Origin: Gigaspora rosea
Lineage: Eukaryota > Glomeromycota > Glomeromycetes > Diversisporales > Gigasporaceae
Assembly: GCA_003550325.1 (NCBI GenBank)
Contig: QKWP01000251.1
Span: 338,898 to 402,897 of the forward strand
Length of the DNA stretch: 64,000 nt
Reading direction: 5' to 3'
Shown: positions 47,078-57,857 of the stretch, piece by piece
Numbering within the stretch: position 1 is the stretch's first letter
How the letters are laid out: every line of letters starts with the position of its first letter
Made by a program: the position numbers and the translations under genes
Notes under the pieces: generated by a model
Seen by the model: only the letters and a program-made list of their open reading frames with translations
What the model was told of the DNA's origin: nothing
Databases searched by the model: none

Positions 47078-47211
47078 GATTTGTAAAGTTTTTTTTAAAA
47101 AACAAAAAATTTAAAGGTTAATTTTTTGTAAAAAGATCGTGTTTATTTTATTAAAAAATTAAAGTTATGTACTACTCTAATTAATATTACAAAACGCGTT
47201 ACTGCTGAAAT

Positions 47212-48083
47212 NNNNNNNNNNNNNNNNNNNNNNNNNNNNNNNNNNNNNNNNNNNNNNNNNNNNNNNNNNNNNNNNNNNNNNNNNNNNNNNNNNNNNNNNN
47301 NNNNNNNNNNNNNNNNNNNNNNNNNNNNNNNNNNNNNNNNNNNNNNNNNNNNNNNNNNNNNNNNNNNNNNNNNNNNNNNNNNNNNNNNNNNNNNNNNNNN
47401 NNNNNNNNNNNNNNNNNNNNNNNNNNNNNNNNNNNNNNNNNNNNNNNNNNNNNNNNNNNNNNNNNNNNNNNNNNNNNNNNNNNNNNNNNNNNNNNNNNNN
47501 NNNNNNNNNNNNNNNNNNNNNNNNNNNNNNNNNNNNNNNNNNNNNNNNNNNNNNNNNNNNNNNNNNNNNNNNNNNNNNNNNNNNNNNNNNNNNNNNNNNN
47601 NNNNNNNNNNNNNNNNNNNNNNNNNNNNNNNNNNNNNNNNNNNNNNNNNNNNNNNNNNNNNNNNNNNNNNNNNNNNNNNNNNNNNNNNNNNNNNNNNNNN
47701 NNNNNNNNNNNNNNNNNNNNNNNNNNNNNNNNNNNNNNNNNNNNNNNNNNNNNNNNNNNNNNNNNNNNNNNNNNNNNNNNNNNNNNNNNNNNNNNNNNNN
47801 NNNNNNNNNNNNNNNNNNNNNNNNNNNNNNNNNNNNNNNNNNNNNNNNNNNNNNNNNNNNNNNNNNNNNNNNNNNNNNNNNNNNNNNNNNNNNNNNNNNN
47901 NNNNNNNNNNNNNNNNNNNNNNNNNNNNNNNNNNNNNNNNNNNNNNNNNNNNNNNNNNNNNNNNNNNNNNNNNNNNNNNNNNNNNNNNNNNNNNNNNNNN
48001 NNNNNNNNNNNNNNNNNNNNNNNNNNNNNNNNNNNNNNNNNNNNNNNNNNNNNNNNNNNNNNNNNNNNNNNNNNNNNNNNNNN
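47212..48083. other. Assembly gap (N run)
   Basis: Unresolved bases inside the 4.6-kb transposon, followed by a poly-T run of about 23. Confidence 0.99.
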
Positions 48084-48490
48084 TTTTTTTTTTTTTTTTT
48101 TTTTTTAGACAGGTGCGTTAGTTAATCATATGACAACGATTTGGCTTTTTTATTGGTCAATTTATCATATGACATAATTTTGGGTTTGGTGTAACATCTA
48201 CACGTAGATCACAAATATTGGCCAATCAAAACCAATTTCCATCATGCTGAAACTGTTTAGCATTAGGGTCAGGGTTAGGGTTAGGACCAATATAGGTAAA
48301 ATTACCTTCCCGACATTTTTTATTAATGGCCCAAGGTAGGTTTAGAATGCCGTTTTAATGTTCTTGCGTTTTTTTTTGTTTTTTGACTTCTTCGGGCTGA
48401 TCCGTGTAAACAAAATTTCGCGACTCCGTTTGGTTGATTTACACGAAAATGTCACGTGGGTACATGGCTTTAGACGACCCCTAAATATAG

Positions 48491-49577
48491 TATAAGGTAC
48501 CGATTAGTATTTTCGCAAAATCAGTATGGGCGAACAGATCAGTATAGTATGTTCTGCGTCATTTCTGAATTTATGTCAATTCTGAATTGATTTGTGCTAT
48601 TCGTGAATCGTGAAATGTCGGTATCCATTTACCAATTAATAAAAAAAAAACAAGTGAAAAAAATTTATAAATAATAATACTTGATAATCTGCTTGGCATA
48701 ATCTGAATGTAACCTTTAATCAAATTACAATGGAATGCAGTATTTAATTCTACCGTTTATATTTTGTCTCTATAAGGAGTAATGGTGGTTTTTAGATTTC
48801 TTGCGCCGTACGTACGTAACTCAAATATTACTTCCGGCGCATAAGAGGTGTCGTCGTTACTACATATTATCAAATGTAATCGTATATATGAGTATAAATA
48901 CAAGGCACTTATATATTAGTAAATTTCTTTCGTCCCGATTTTCTTACAATTACCGATACTTATAAATTCCCCTTATTTTAATTCAGTATATAGGTTTCAA
49001 AATGTTTATTAGGTTTTTGAATTATGTAAAAAGAATGGGCGCAAATTTGAGTTTCAAATTGGGCCGATAAATGCACTTTTTATAAAAAGAGAAAATTTAT
49101 TGGTCAATTTAAAAATTGATGTGCATGAAAATGCACTTATCTAACACATATGCCTTTGCTTGGAATCGCAACTTCAAATCTCCGTAGTTGCAACCTCAAT
49201 CAGAGTAACCTTTATGCCCAGAATTGGTAACTTCAAGCACGAAATTATGCATTTAAAAACGCCTTGCAGGTAAATCTACTTGCAAATTATCAAATATAAA
49301 TGGTTTTACACAAAGCAAATTCCAACTTATAAACTTTCAATTCTTAGCCCGGAATTTACAAACCCAAACGAAACATTGAATAACTTCTGAATTCTAAGTG
49401 ATATAACTTGAATTAAAGTTTTGGGATCGGAAGTTCGCTTGACGTTACGTTACCTATAATAATTTGTACCACTCATAGTGATGCAAAACTCTGTAAAAAC
49501 AGTAGTACACTTGCATTTAAAATTATTTTAGCAGCTATTTCGTATTTTTGCTTTTTTATCATACTTAAAAATATAAG
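48491..49577 (+). repeat. Segmental duplication: 5' flank of Sel1-kinase copy B
   Basis: Collinear with 56113-57857 and partly with 61484-62150 (for example TAAGGTACCGATTAGTATTT, then TTCTGCGTCATTTCTGAATT, then TTACTTCCGGCGCATAAGAG). Probably contains the promoter: TATATATTAGTAAATTTC is conserved in all three. The copy-C version has an extra block at about 56580-57240. No gene seen here. Confidence 0.85.
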
Positions 49578-50055
49578 ATGAATCAAGATAATTCAGTTCA
49601 TCATGAAAAATCAACCGATTTAGACCCTTATACCCTAGGTTACAATTATAATCATGGGATAGGAGTAGAAAAAGACGAACAAAAGGCATTCGTTTATTAT
49701 CAAAAATCAGCAGAGATGGGGTATGCTAAGGGAATATTTCAAGTTGGATATTGTTATCGAAATGGAATTGGAGTTGAAAAGGATGAACAAAACGCATTTA
49801 TTTATTATCAAAAGTCTGCAGAGATGGGGCATGTTGGTGGAACATTTAATGTTGGATATTTTTATGAAGAAGGAATTGGAGTTGAAAAGGATGAACAAAA
49901 GGCATTTATTTATTATCAAAAATCTGCAGAGATGGGGCACGTTTCTGGAACATATAATGTTGGATATTGTTATCAAAATGGAATTGGAGTTGAAAAAGAT
50001 AATCATAAGGCATTCATTTATTATCAAAAATCTGCAGAGATGGGGTATGCTAAGG

Positions 50056-50900
50056 TATAGTTGGTGGTAGAATTAATTTTACAAATTATTACGGTTACGG
50101 CATTGCCGTATTTTTTGCCGTAATTGCTGTGAGCCGTAAAGCCGTAATGCCGTAATGCCTTAATGCCGTAATGCCGTAATGCCTTAATGCCGTAATGCCG
50201 TAATCCCGTAATGCAGAAATACTATCTGCTATTATACAAATGCTGTACTATATTGTGGTTTCCTTTAAATAATGTACTATTAAATTTTTTTTCGAATTTG
50301 ACTTCATTGATTTAGAACATGTAATGACTATGAAAAAAGGGCTTGCGGTCTATTTTATTTTGATTAAAAGTTGATTTATATTTTTGGCCAACTAGACCAG
50401 TATATAAGTCATGGTTTGAGAACGTCTTTAACGAGCTAATTGATCGAAAATGACATCATTGTTAGCAGCATTTATGGTATAGACGATACATGCCTACATA
50501 CAAATTTACGTGGTTTAAAATTTATGTAAATGAAATAAATGCTTGTATGGCAAATAATAACATATTCATCAGTTTCCGGCTTGGGTGTCACGCAGTTACT
50601 TAAGTATATTATATGTAGTTACGGTATCGCATTATTACAATATTGTGTTATTGCGGCATTACGACATTACCGAATTGCGGCATTACGACATTACGGCATT
50701 ACGGCATTACGGCATTACGGCATTACGGCATTACGGCTTTACGACATTACGGCATTATGGCATGACGGCATTACGACATTACGGCATTACGGCATTACGG
50801 CATATAATTTTTACGGCAATTAGATGCTATGCCGTAATTAATTCTACCACTGGTAAAATGCCGTAATTGCCGTAATTCAGTAATTCTACCACCAACTATA
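50056..50900. mobile_element. 845-bp foldback element with TTACGGCA arrays, TSD TGCTAAGG
   Basis: Perfect inverted ends TATAGTTGGTGGTAGAATTA, flanked by the exact repeat TGCTAAGG (50048-50055, 50901-50908) inside a Sel1 codon run. Arms are arrays of ATGCCGTA / TTACGGCA motifs in opposite orientation (50100-50215 and 50640-50880). Same family as 43332-43864. Confidence 0.9.
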
Positions 50901-52220
50901 TGCTAAGGAAATATTTCAAGTTGGACGTTGTTATCGAAATGGAATTGGAGTTGAAAAGGATGAACAAACCGCATTTATTTATTATCAAAAGTCTGCAGAG
51001 ATGGGGCATGTTGGTGGAACATTTAATGTTGGATATTTTTATGAAGAAGGAATTGGAGTTGAAAAGGATGAACAAAAGACATTTATTTATTATCAAAAAT
51101 CTGCAAAGATGGGGCACGTTTCTGGAACATATAATGTTGGATATTGTTATCGAAATGGAATTGGGGTTGAAAAAGATAATCATAAGGCATTCATTTATTA
51201 TCAAAAATCTGCAGAGATGGGGTATGTTAAGGGAATATTTCAAGTTGGATGTTGTTATCGAAATGGAATTGGAGTTGAAAAGGATGAAAATAAGGCATTT
51301 ATTTATTATCAAAAATCCGCAGAGATAGGGCATGTTGGTGGAACATTTAATGTTGGATATTTTTATGAAGAAGGAATTGGAGTTGAAAACGATGAAAATA
51401 AGGCATTTATTTATTATCAAAAATCCGCAGAGATGGGCATGTTGATGGAACATTTAAAGTTGGATATTGTTATGATGAAGGAATTGGTGTTGAAAAGGAT
51501 GAAAATAAGGCATTTATTTATTATCAGAAATCTGCAGAGATGGGGCACGTTGGTGGAACATATAATGTTGGATATTGTTATCAAAACGGAATTGGAGTTG
51601 AAAAGGATGAACAAAAGGCATTCATTTATATTAAAAAATCTGCAGAGATGGGGCATGATAGGGGAGCATATAAAGTTGGATATTTTTATGAAAAAGGAAT
51701 TGGAGTTGAAAAGGATAAGCATAAGGCATTCATTTATTATAAAAAGTCTGCAGAGATGGGGCATGTTATGGGAACAGATCAAACTGGTCTTTTCTATTTG
51801 CGTGGAGATGGAGTTGACAAGGATGAAAAAAAAGCTGTTGAATATTTTAAAAAAGCTGCGGATATGGGCCATATTAATGCATTTTCACATGTTGGTGACT
51901 GTTATCGAAATGGAATCGGTGTACCACGAGATATACAACGAGCAAATCATTGGTATCGAATAGAAAGAAGTGTGAAAAGCAAAAGTAAATTATCATGTGA
52001 GGACATTGATGATAAGTTGAAGAAAATATTAGATGATGAAAAGTATCAATTATCATGGATTCCTTATAACGAATTTCAAAATATGCGAGAGATAGGAAAA
52101 TGTGGATTTGCGACTGTGTATTATGCACTTTGGGATGATAAAAATAGAAATTATTGGACACCAGCTGCACTTAAATTGATTCATGATTCGAATAAATGTG
52201 TTCAAGAATTTATCAATGAG

Positions 52221-52322
52221 GTAATATTAATATAATCAAGAATTTGTTAATGAATTATTGTAATATTATTTAATATTTCGTTTTTTATTTTTTTTAAAAA
52301 ATATTATATAATTTAATAATAG
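52221..52322 (+). other. Intron in kinase copy B
   Basis: GTAATATTAATATAATC donor after INE and an AATAATAG acceptor before LKTYCEIGYDN. Equivalent introns are 38834-38941 (copy A) and 58677-58772 (copy C). Phase 0. Confidence 0.85.
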
Positions 52323-53116
52323 TTGAAAACATATTGCGAGATCGGATATGACAATCCATCATTCTTAAAATGTTATGGAATTTCAAGAGATGATAAATCT
52401 AAAGACTATATTATCGTTTTGAAATATGCGGAAAAAGGTTCATCGCGTCAAAATCTTGAGTCGGTAGCACAAATGGAATGGAAAGATAAATTGAATCTGT
52501 TGTATTGTATCGTTTCAGATCTTGAATCAATCCATTCTCAAGAATTGATTCATAGAGATTTACATTCCAGAAATATCTTGCAAGATCATTTACATAGTGC
52601 GTACATTACGGATCTAGGACTTACAATATCATCTAATATGAACCAAAAAGAAGAACTTAATGGTGTTATACCATATGTAGCACCTGAAGTTCTAATGACT
52701 GAACCGTTCACGCAAGCGGCTGATATCTACAGCATTGGAGTCATAATGTCTGAAATATCAACAGGAAAAAGAGAATTTGATGGTGAAACTTTTAATAACG
52801 ACCTTGCGGTAAAAATATGCAAGGGAAAAAAACAACCAGAATTTAATAAGGCAACACCTGATTGTTACATTAAATTGGCCAAGAGATGTATGGATCTAAA
52901 TCAGAATAAACGGCCCACGGCAACTGTTATTGCTCAAAAAATTGGTCATTGGCTTGACGAGATGAGTCAAGATGATGATAATGAAATCAAAAACAATTCA
53001 TGGAAGCCGATAAAATTAAATTTAATATCGAATCATCAAAACATCTGAATCATATGTACTCCAGCAAACTCATTAACATACAAGATATAACAGCCAAGTT
53101 ATCAAAATTGCCTTAA

Positions 53117-55612
53117 ATTCCTGAAGATCTATAACGATAAATCAAAATTAAACCATTCACATGCAAGAGACTTTGCATGTGATCCGGAAACACGAAGAAT
53201 TTGGAAGTGAAGACGTCTAAATAATAAACATTTGTCATTTTTATGATGTATTATATTTTATAATAATAGGAAATTTATTTCCAAGAATTTACATTATATA
53301 GAACAATATATTATGTATTATGCAATAAAGTACTGTATAGGTTGCTCTTGAATTTTATCAATAACTTTGTTATATCAAAAAAATTTTATATAGGCTGATT
53401 TTGAACAACTCTACTTATCGAGATTTAGTCTTTTCAATAAACTTTTGAGTTTATTGTAAGTGAACACCGGAATCGACCTAAGCTGACCCTTAATCTATTT
53501 AAATGAATTTTAGATCCTATAAGAATTGAATATAAAAAAATGTATCATCATTATTTATTATGCTTAATAAAAACATACTATTGATGTATAGTTCGCATTT
53601 CCACATGGGTCGTTGGTTTGGAAAACCTATGTTTGGCATTTTCAAATGAAAGTATTCATTCTTATTTACATGTGATGCATTTTTTATTTTATTTTAACTC
53701 AAACTATCTAGAGTTTTAGATTAAAAAAAAAATAGTTCTTTGAAAATTAGGCATTTTATATGATCAATAAATAATCACAATTAGTAACATCTAAGTAGCA
53801 CAGAATTTATTCACATTTTTCTCAATAAAACTACCCTTTAAACCAATGTAAGTGTTATACGCAGTGTTTAAAATTTGATGTTCTCATGTTCTCATGAGAA
53901 CACTAAATTTTTTTTAAGAACATTAATATTTAAAATAAAGTTCTCTTATTTGAGAACATTTTGTACTGATAAAATGTTCTCAAAATATTATTAGTATTAG
54001 TTTTTTTTACATATTTGAAGAAAAGATTTATAGTTGCAAAAAGTTAAATAAGTATATCACATAATTAATTCAACCAATTTAAATGTTCTAAGTACTATTA
54101 AAATCAAAAAGTCTTTGTCTATAACTTTACTTAAAAGTTCAAAATATGTTTATACAATAAAAATATATGCATATTTAAAAAATAAAATTCTATATAATGA
54201 GAACATTAAAAATTTTTTGAGAACATTAATACTCTAAATTTAAACATAATTTTGAATTTGAATTTTAAACACTGGTTATACGTCGAATTCGAATTTCGTT
54301 CCGAATCTAAATTGATTCGGTTGGTTAAAGAATTCAAATTGCACTTAATAAGTGGATTTAAAAACATATTGATTTTTAAAAATTATGTGATGCAATATAT
54401 GTAATTTAAATTGAATTTTAGATTTAAAAAAAAAAAAAACTAATTTAATCTATTCGTTAAAGAATTGAACAACTTGTGCAAGACGAAGTTTTTTTTATCC
54501 GATTGCTGCAAAACCAATTGCCACTAATAAATTTCTTAAGTTGATTTAATTTCTATGACTAGATTTTAGCGCTAGATGAAGTCTTAATTATATCTGTCAC
54601 ATGGTATAAATTTTTTCTTTATTGCCTAACCCGAATTGAATAATATTCCATCAGAAGTTAATAAGTATCACAATAAGAAATAAAGATCGCTGCAAATGTA
54701 AAAAGGCAAAATTGGCTCGCAAAAATTAGCACCATCTTTTAGTATCAATATTTGTAAATAAATCAATTATTTTCAGATGTAATTATTGATCCTAATTCAG
54801 TGTAGTTTTCAATTTGGTGTAGATAATTTGATGGAATTATTTGCCGGAGTAGCTGTGGTATATTTGACGGTACAATTTAGTCCTTAATTACATAGTTTAT
54901 TAGATTTTTACATTCTTTAAAACATCGTTCATTTATAAATTTTATTTTTGCATTTAAAGAAAAAAGAAGGTGAAAATTTATTTTTTATTTTGTTAATTTA
55001 TCGCTTTAATAATAACAATACATTATTAATTAATATTTGATTAATAATAATCTCAACGTCATTCACAGGTACTGTAAATAAGTTAGTTCAATAAACGATT
55101 GAATTCCGACGCCGACCAATTTCTAGTCAGTCTTCCGGACCCAACCTGGCACACATTTTCCAGGTGCGTAAGGTGTGTAAATTGGAATAATTAATAGATA
55201 TTGTATGGATATCTAGGTGTGGCTAATTACGCACGGTGTGCCGAAGGCCACGTGGTTTGGATGTGAAATTAGTTACACCCAAACTTTTTATGTTGCTATT
55301 TACATTAATTTTTTTTACTTGTTCGTAATATTTTCTCTTAATTATCCATTTATGTTTTTCTTTTTAAATATCGAGCAGCAACTTTACCATTGACGATCTT
55401 GTTTTTATTTGTTGCAAACATGAAAAAAAACACGAAACAACTTGTAGATCAGTTTCGATAAAAAAAAAGTCTTTAACTTGTGGAACCAATTCGATGAACT
55501 ATTTTATATAAACATATTTATTTCTTTTTTGAAGCTTTTAATTAACCTTACATGGAAAAAAAATAGAATCGAATTTAATTCAAGATTATAAGAACTTTAA
55601 AAAATGTTCCCT
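53117..55612 (+). repeat. Segmental duplication: 3' flank of copy B
   Basis: Collinear with 41224-43331 and 59568-61200, with a MITE inserted at 53862-54274 and small indels. No coding sequence supported. Confidence 0.85.
53862..54274. mobile_element. 413-bp hAT-like MITE, TSD GTTATACG
   Basis: Ends CAGTGTTTAAAATT (inverted), flanked by the exact repeat GTTATACG (53854-53861, 54275-54282). Copies A and C show the empty site. Subterminal TGTTCTCATGAGAACA and TTTGAGAACATT motifs repeat in both orientations. A related end lies at 1553. Confidence 0.9.
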
Positions 55613-56110
55613 AATTTTAAAAATCCAGTTATGAGAATTTTAAAAATTACTAAATATAGTCGTCGCCAGTATGAAAGTTTTAAAAATAATCTAACTAAAT
55701 ATAGTCTTCACCCGGTTGTAAAAGACTTTAAAAATCGTTCGAACAATATAGTTTTTTCCAACAATAAAAATTTTAAAATAGCCTGTCTAAATAAAGTTTT
55801 TCACTTGTAAGAGAATTTTAAAAATATTCGACTGAAATGTAGTATGTTATCTTAAAAATAATCTGACAAAATATAATCTTCGTTCTGCTATAAAAATTTT
55901 AAAACAAACAGAGTGAGTCTTCACCCACTGTAAGAATTTTAAAAATTAAACGAGAATTTTAAAACCATCTGACTAAAATGTCAATCTTCATTAAAGCTAA
56001 ACTCAGGTTTGCCTTTTATGAAAATACTCATTAGCACGGGTAAATATTTCATATATACACGTGCGAATAAGCTTTCAAAAAAAGCACGGATTGTTATTTA
56101 AGACCCGTAC
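55613..56110. repeat. Degenerate tandem repeat of about 60-70 bp units
   Basis: Units contain GAGAATTTTAAAAA, a CTGACTAAATATAGTCTTCA stretch and CCCGTTGTAA-like spacing. An ORF at 55604-55810 is an open frame through it. The array is missing between copies A and B. Confidence 0.6.
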
Positions 56111-56112
56111 GA

Positions 56113-57857
56113 TAAGGTACCGATTAGTATTTCAAAATCAATATGGGAAAACAGATCAGTATAGTATTTTCTGCGTCATTTCTGAATTTATTCAATTCTG
56201 AATTGACTTGTGCTATTCGTGAATCTTGAAATGTCATTTTAGAGTCGATATCCATTTACCAATTAATAAATAAAAAAACAAGTGAAAAAATTTATAAATA
56301 ATAATACTTGATTAATCTGCTTGGCGTAATCTGAATGTAACCTTTAATCAAATTACACTGGAATGCAGTATTTAATTCCACCGTTTATATTTTGTCTCTT
56401 TAAGGAGTAATTGTGGTTTTTAGGCTTCTTGCACTGTACGTAACTCAAATTTTACTTCCGGCGCATAAGAGGTGTCGTCGTTACTACATATTAACAAATG
56501 TAAATTAGTAACCATTATATGAGTATAAAATATAAGGCACTTATATATTAGTAAATTTCTTTCGTCTCGATTTTCTAACAATTACTTATAAAATCATCAT
56601 CTTTGATTGTAAATATTATCGTTACATTACAAATTGGGATGACATTTACTAAAATAGAAAGAGCCCACTCACCCGAAGACCAAAATACTTGTGGAAATGT
56701 GGTAAAAAAGGTCATAATATACGAACTTGTAATCGAAGACGTAGACAGAGAAAAAAATTACTTTACAATGCTTAATGGAAAATTGCATTCATATAAACGC
56801 TGTCTTTATGCTAACATCTAAAAATTGCATTGACATGTTTCGCTAATTCAATACAACGATCTTTTTTAAAAATGAATTTGTATAATTATTATTCTCTTTA
56901 CATATAAACAAAAAAAAAATTAAATAGATAGCATAAATGTTTATTACAAATAAAAATTGATAGCCGTATATTATTTCTTTAACCACAATTTCATAAGAGT
57001 GATCGTTGCAATATTATAGCGAACCGATTCCTGATTACTTTAGGCCCGTAGTTGTAATATTTTCAAAAATTAGGCCTCTATTTTAATTCATTAGTATATA
57101 AATTCCAAAAATTTGACTATTCCACAATTGAATTGTACCACGTTATAACACAAACTTATGCATCACTGACTAGAATACAATCATAATAAGAGTGTGTATT
57201 GACATCAAACAACAAATACGTATAAGGGTTTGTATTATCATCTGTGCAATGTTATTTCGTAGTGTTGATCGGTCTTTAAGTTTTTGAAATATGCAAAAAG
57301 GAATGGGCGCAAATTTGAGTTTCAAATTTGGTCGATAAATGCAATCCTTGAACTTTTTATAAAAAGAGAAAATTTATTGGTCAATTGATGTGCATGAAAA
57401 TGCATTTATCTAGCGCATATGCCTTTGCTTGGAATCGCAACTTCAAATCTCCGAAGTTGCAACTTCAATCAGAGTAACAATTATGCCCAGAATGGTAACT
57501 TTTAGCACGAAATTATGCATTTAAAAACGCCTTGCAGGTAAATCTACTTGCAAATTGTCAATTATAAATGGTTTTACACAAAGCAAATTCCAACTTATAA
57601 ACTCTCAATTTTTAGTCCGGAATTTACAAACCCCAACGAAACATTGAATAACTTTAAAATCAACTTTCGAATTCTAAGTGATATAACTCGAATTAAAGTT
57701 TTGGGATCGGATGTTCGCTTGACGTTACGTTACCTATAATAATTTGTATCACTCATAGTGATGCAAAATTCTGTAAAAACAGTAGTACACTTGTATTTAA
57801 AATTATTTTAGCCGCTATTTCGGATTTTTGCTTTTTTTATCATACTTAAAAAATAAG
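56113..57857 (+). repeat. Segmental duplication: 5' flank of copy C
   Basis: Collinear with 48491-49577 apart from the extra block at about 56580-57240. The 300 bp before the ATG (AATCTACTTGCAAATTGTCA to TTTTATCATACTTAAAAA) are nearly identical to copy B. Confidence 0.85.
56663..56790 (+). pseudogene. Possible zinc-knuckle fragment
   Basis: One frame reads KYLWKCGKKGHNIRTCNRRR, close to the CCHC knuckle (C..C.G..GHN.RTC) of MULE/FAR1-type transposases or gag proteins. The first Cys is missing and the piece ends at a stop soon after. An overlapping 72-codon ORF (56603-56821) in another frame has no such motif. Confidence 0.35.

Larger units (their letters stand above)
43896..48481. mobile_element. 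4.6-kb DNA transposon with internal RING gene, TSD TAAATATA
   Basis: Ends read inward GGGGATGGCTAAAGCCATGT and GGGGTCGTCTAAAGCCATGT, both continuing ACCCAC(A/G)TGA. The flanks TAAATATA at 43888-43895 and 48482-48489 are identical 8-mers in the spacer between kinase copies A and B. Further inward both ends carry CATGATGGAAATTGGTTTTG in opposite orientation. The only coding sequence inside is the decayed minus-strand gene at 44280-47077, so that gene is the candidate transposase. Part of the element is an assembly gap. The superfamily is not assigned: 8-bp duplications occur in hAT, P and KDZ-type elements, but the GGGG end does not fit hAT. Confidence 0.75.
49578..53116 (+). pseudogene. Sel1-repeat protein kinase, copy B (insertion and two frameshifts)
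   Basis: The start ATG (MNQDNSVHHEKSTDLDPYTL) matches copy C. It encodes about eleven or twelve 36-residue Sel1 repeats (pattern GIGVEKDEQKAFIYYQKSAE, then MGHVGGTFNVGYFYEE), far more than copy C. A foldback element sits at 50056-50900 within a repeat. A one-base loss near 51437 (GATGGGCATG for GATGGGGCATG) shifts the frame between repeats, and the frame recovers only by moving to the next one. The kinase N-lobe has IGKCGFATVYYA, with Cys replacing the second Gly of the nucleotide loop. The intron is 52221-52322. Exon 2 has HRDLHSRNIL, DLGL and VAPEVL, then a one-base loss near 52993 replaces the tail with a short wrong-frame end at 53048. The ancestral stop is 53114-53116. Ancestrally a cytosolic scaffold-kinase, it now looks non-functional. 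Confidence 0.9.

Noticed and set aside
49707-51872. Long minus-strand open frames (for example 50896-51453, 51417-51872) opposite the Sel1 repeats
   Set aside because: They are mirror frames of a periodic coding repeat on the plus strand; composition is Ile/Phe/Ser-rich with no domain.
55604-55810. 68-aa ORF
   Set aside because: Open frame through a degenerate tandem repeat; not conserved in the equivalent flank of copy A.
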